Assembly: GCA_025782575.1 (NCBI GenBank) | Contig: JALGYY010000035.1 | Coordinates: forward strand, 404,670-468,669 | Origin: a bacterium | GTDB lineage: Bacteria > Orphanbacterota > Orphanbacteria > Orphanbacterales > Orphanbacteraceae | Length of the DNA: 64,000 nt | Direction: 5' to 3' | Shown: positions 62,863 to 64,000 of the stretch, piece by piece | Position numbering within the stretch: the first letter of the stretch is position 1 | Layout: each line of letters begins with the position of its first letter | The notes under the pieces: model-generated | Database searches by the model: none | What the model saw: the letters and a program-made list of their open reading frames with translations, nothing else | Told to the model about the DNA's origin: nothing | Position numbers and translations under genes: made by a program

Positions 62863-63600
62863 TTACTCAACGCCGAGCCGGACCGCTTTACGAAGCTTCA
62901 CGATCTCATCTTCCCTGAGATACCGCCACTCGCCGACAGGGATGCCCCGCAGGCTTACCGGGCCGTAGCAGATCCGGCGAAGCTTCTCGATCTTCCAGCC
63001 GAGCTCTTCTGACATTCTCCGAATCTCTCGATTCTGTCCTTCGATCAGAACGATTTCGAGGGTGGTTGTCTTTGTCCCCCGATGAACAAGATTGACTTCT
63101 TTCGGTCGGAGGAGCCGGCCACGATTCATGACTCCCCGACGAAATCTTGCAATCATTCTATCATCGATCTCCCCTGCAACGCGCAGTCGATAGGTTCTGG
63201 GGACCTGATAGCGTGGATGCGCCAGCCTGTGGGCCAATTGACCGTCATTCGTAAAGAGCAGAAGCCCTTCGCTCATCCGGTCGAGCCGGCCGACGGAAAA
63301 TATGGGATTGGGGGCGCCCTTCATCAGATCGAACACATTGCGCCGACCTTTAGGGTCCTTCGAGGTCGAGATGAAATCGACCGGCTTGTGGAGAACGATG
63401 TAGACAATTCGGCGGGCAACTTTCACGGTTCGAGCGCCGACACGGACATGGTCCTTTTCGGGATCGACTTGGAGTGCCAGATCCTTGACCAACTGACCGT
63501 TGACCGTAACGCGCCCTTCGCTTACCAGATCCTCGACCTTGCGACGCGAACCGAGCCCGGCGGCGGCGAGGAATCGATTGATCCTGATAGTCACTCCCAT
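62863..63600 (-). CDS. rluB: Ribosomal large subunit pseudouridine synthase B
   Basis: 245-aa RsuA/RluB-type enzyme. It starts MGVTIRINRFLAAAGLGSRR (S4 domain), followed by the pseudouridine synthase domain with the catalytic Asp in VGRLDRMSEGLLLFTNDG and GQNREIRRM. ATG 63600 (or 63609) chosen because the scpB stop is at 63641; the frame is open to 63687. Confidence 0.93.
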   Translation of the reverse strand: MGVTIRINRFLAAAGLGSRRKVEDLVSEGRVTVNGQLVKDLALQVDPEKDHVRVGARTVKVARRIVYIVLHKPVDFISTSKDPKGRRNVFDLMKGAPNPIFSVGRLDRMSEGLLLFTNDGQLAHRLAHPRYQVPRTYRLRVAGEIDDRMIARFRRGVMNRGRLLRPKEVNLVHRGTKTTTLEIVLIEGQNREIRRMSEELGWKIEKLRRICYGPVSLRGIPVGEWRYLREDEIVKLRKAVRLGVE

Positions 63601-63640
63601 ACTCTGCATCCCACTAATCAGGAGGCGCTGCCTGCTCAGG

Positions 63641-64000
63641 CTAGCCCGCCTCCCCGTCAAAGTCTTCTCCGGATTCCGATCGTTCATCAGCCCCGGCGGT
63701 AACCAATTCAGACGGAGTGTCAGAATCCTCTATCGTCTCAGAGCTCTCGGCCGGGCTCTCCTCTCCCCCGTCATCCTCTCCGGTCGGCCCGAGTTTCTCC
63801 ACTACTTCCGCCTCGACCTCCTCGATCTCCCTGGCCTTCATGATCTCTGAAAGCTCGTCTATCCGAGGGAGTTGATCCAGGCCCTTCAAACCAAAATGAT
63901 TGAGGAAGAAATCAGTCGTACCGTAAAGAAGGGGGCGGCCGACTCCTTCGGCTCTCCCTTTCAGAGTGACGAGGCCCCTTTCAAGAAGGGTCTTCAGGAC
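63641..64000 (-). CDS. scpB: Segregation and condensation protein B, C-terminal part (truncated by window edge)
   Basis: The minus strand encodes a winged-helix end (VLKTLLERGLVTLKGRAEGV, GRPLLYGTTDFFLNHFGLKG) of ScpB followed by an acidic tail of about 70 residues. ScpB works with ScpA and SMC in chromosome segregation. The N-terminus is outside the window. Confidence 0.9.
   Translation of the reverse strand, partial: VLKTLLERGLVTLKGRAEGVGRPLLYGTTDFFLNHFGLKGLDQLPRIDELSEIMKAREIEEVEAEVVEKLGPTGEDDGGEESPAESSETIEDSDTPSELVTAGADERSESGEDFDGEAG

Overview
The window is a gene-dense chromosomal segment, moderately GC-rich by eye, from a diderm (Gram-negative type) bacterium. Evidence for two membranes includes TolQ/TolR-like and AgmX-like proteins, several lipoproteins, a MacA-like adaptor and type IV pilus PilM/N/O/P-like proteins. 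Gene content (classic trp operon, thrS-infC-rplT, rpsA-plsC-cmk-aroA-DAHP synthase-rluB-scpB, ribonuclease Y, short GlnA) fits the delta-proteobacterial/FCB/candidate-phylum sphere. I cannot assign a phylum from sequence alone. I see no CRISPR array, insertion sequence, prophage or rRNA. The two tRNA genes are Arg(CCG) and Val(GAC), both with encoded CCA ends.

Layout. 1-5015: a truncated SDR oxidoreductase, a single-domain response regulator, a small membrane protein, and a MacA-like adaptor with two MacB/FtsX-type permeases but no ATPase gene. 5029-9916: a zinc-ribbon protein, glnA, then divergently a pilT gene carrying two frame disruptions, a DUF4388 protein and a P-loop-less PilT-like protein. 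9939-13934: a DUF3857/transglutaminase-like secreted protein with an acidic repeat, a UPF0173 hydrolase and a small secreted protein. 13954-23216 (minus strand): a compact envelope operon of TolQ-, two TolR- and AgmX-like proteins, TPR proteins and lipoproteins. 23544-25379: a degenerate Clp-type AAA+ protein. 25491-29059: an ECF sigma factor with a large membrane-anchored vWA protein. 29195-31329: a lipid-kinase-family gene coupled to a thioredoxin-like lipoprotein gene. 31823-38510: a GAF/PAS/AAA regulator, a membrane glycosyltransferase-like protein and pilM-N-O-P-like genes. 39137-45028: tRNA-Arg and trpEGDCFB without trpA. 45080-54053: housekeeping genes (pgsA, recN, nadK, ispA, xseBA, folD, rny, zapA and a ZapB-like gene). 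54066-64000: rplT-infC-thrS, tRNA-Val, rpsA, plsC, cmk, aroA, DAHP synthase, rluB and truncated scpB.

The strongest discovery is at 29195-30427. A TlpA/thioredoxin-like lipoprotein has an in-frame UGA exactly where the first redox-active Cys of the CxxC motif should be. It is followed after 9 nt by a perfect 8-bp hairpin with a GGU loop, the hallmarks of a bacterial selenocysteine codon plus SECIS element. Other notable observations are infC starting at an AUC codon inside the thrS 3' end, no rpmI between infC and rplT, ThrS lacking the TGS domain, a trp operon without trpA, a TolR paralog with Asn replacing the membrane Asp, a Clp-like protein that has lost both Walker B motifs, the D2 pore-loop Tyr and the D2 arginine finger, and a sigma54-type activator without a canonical GAFTGA loop.
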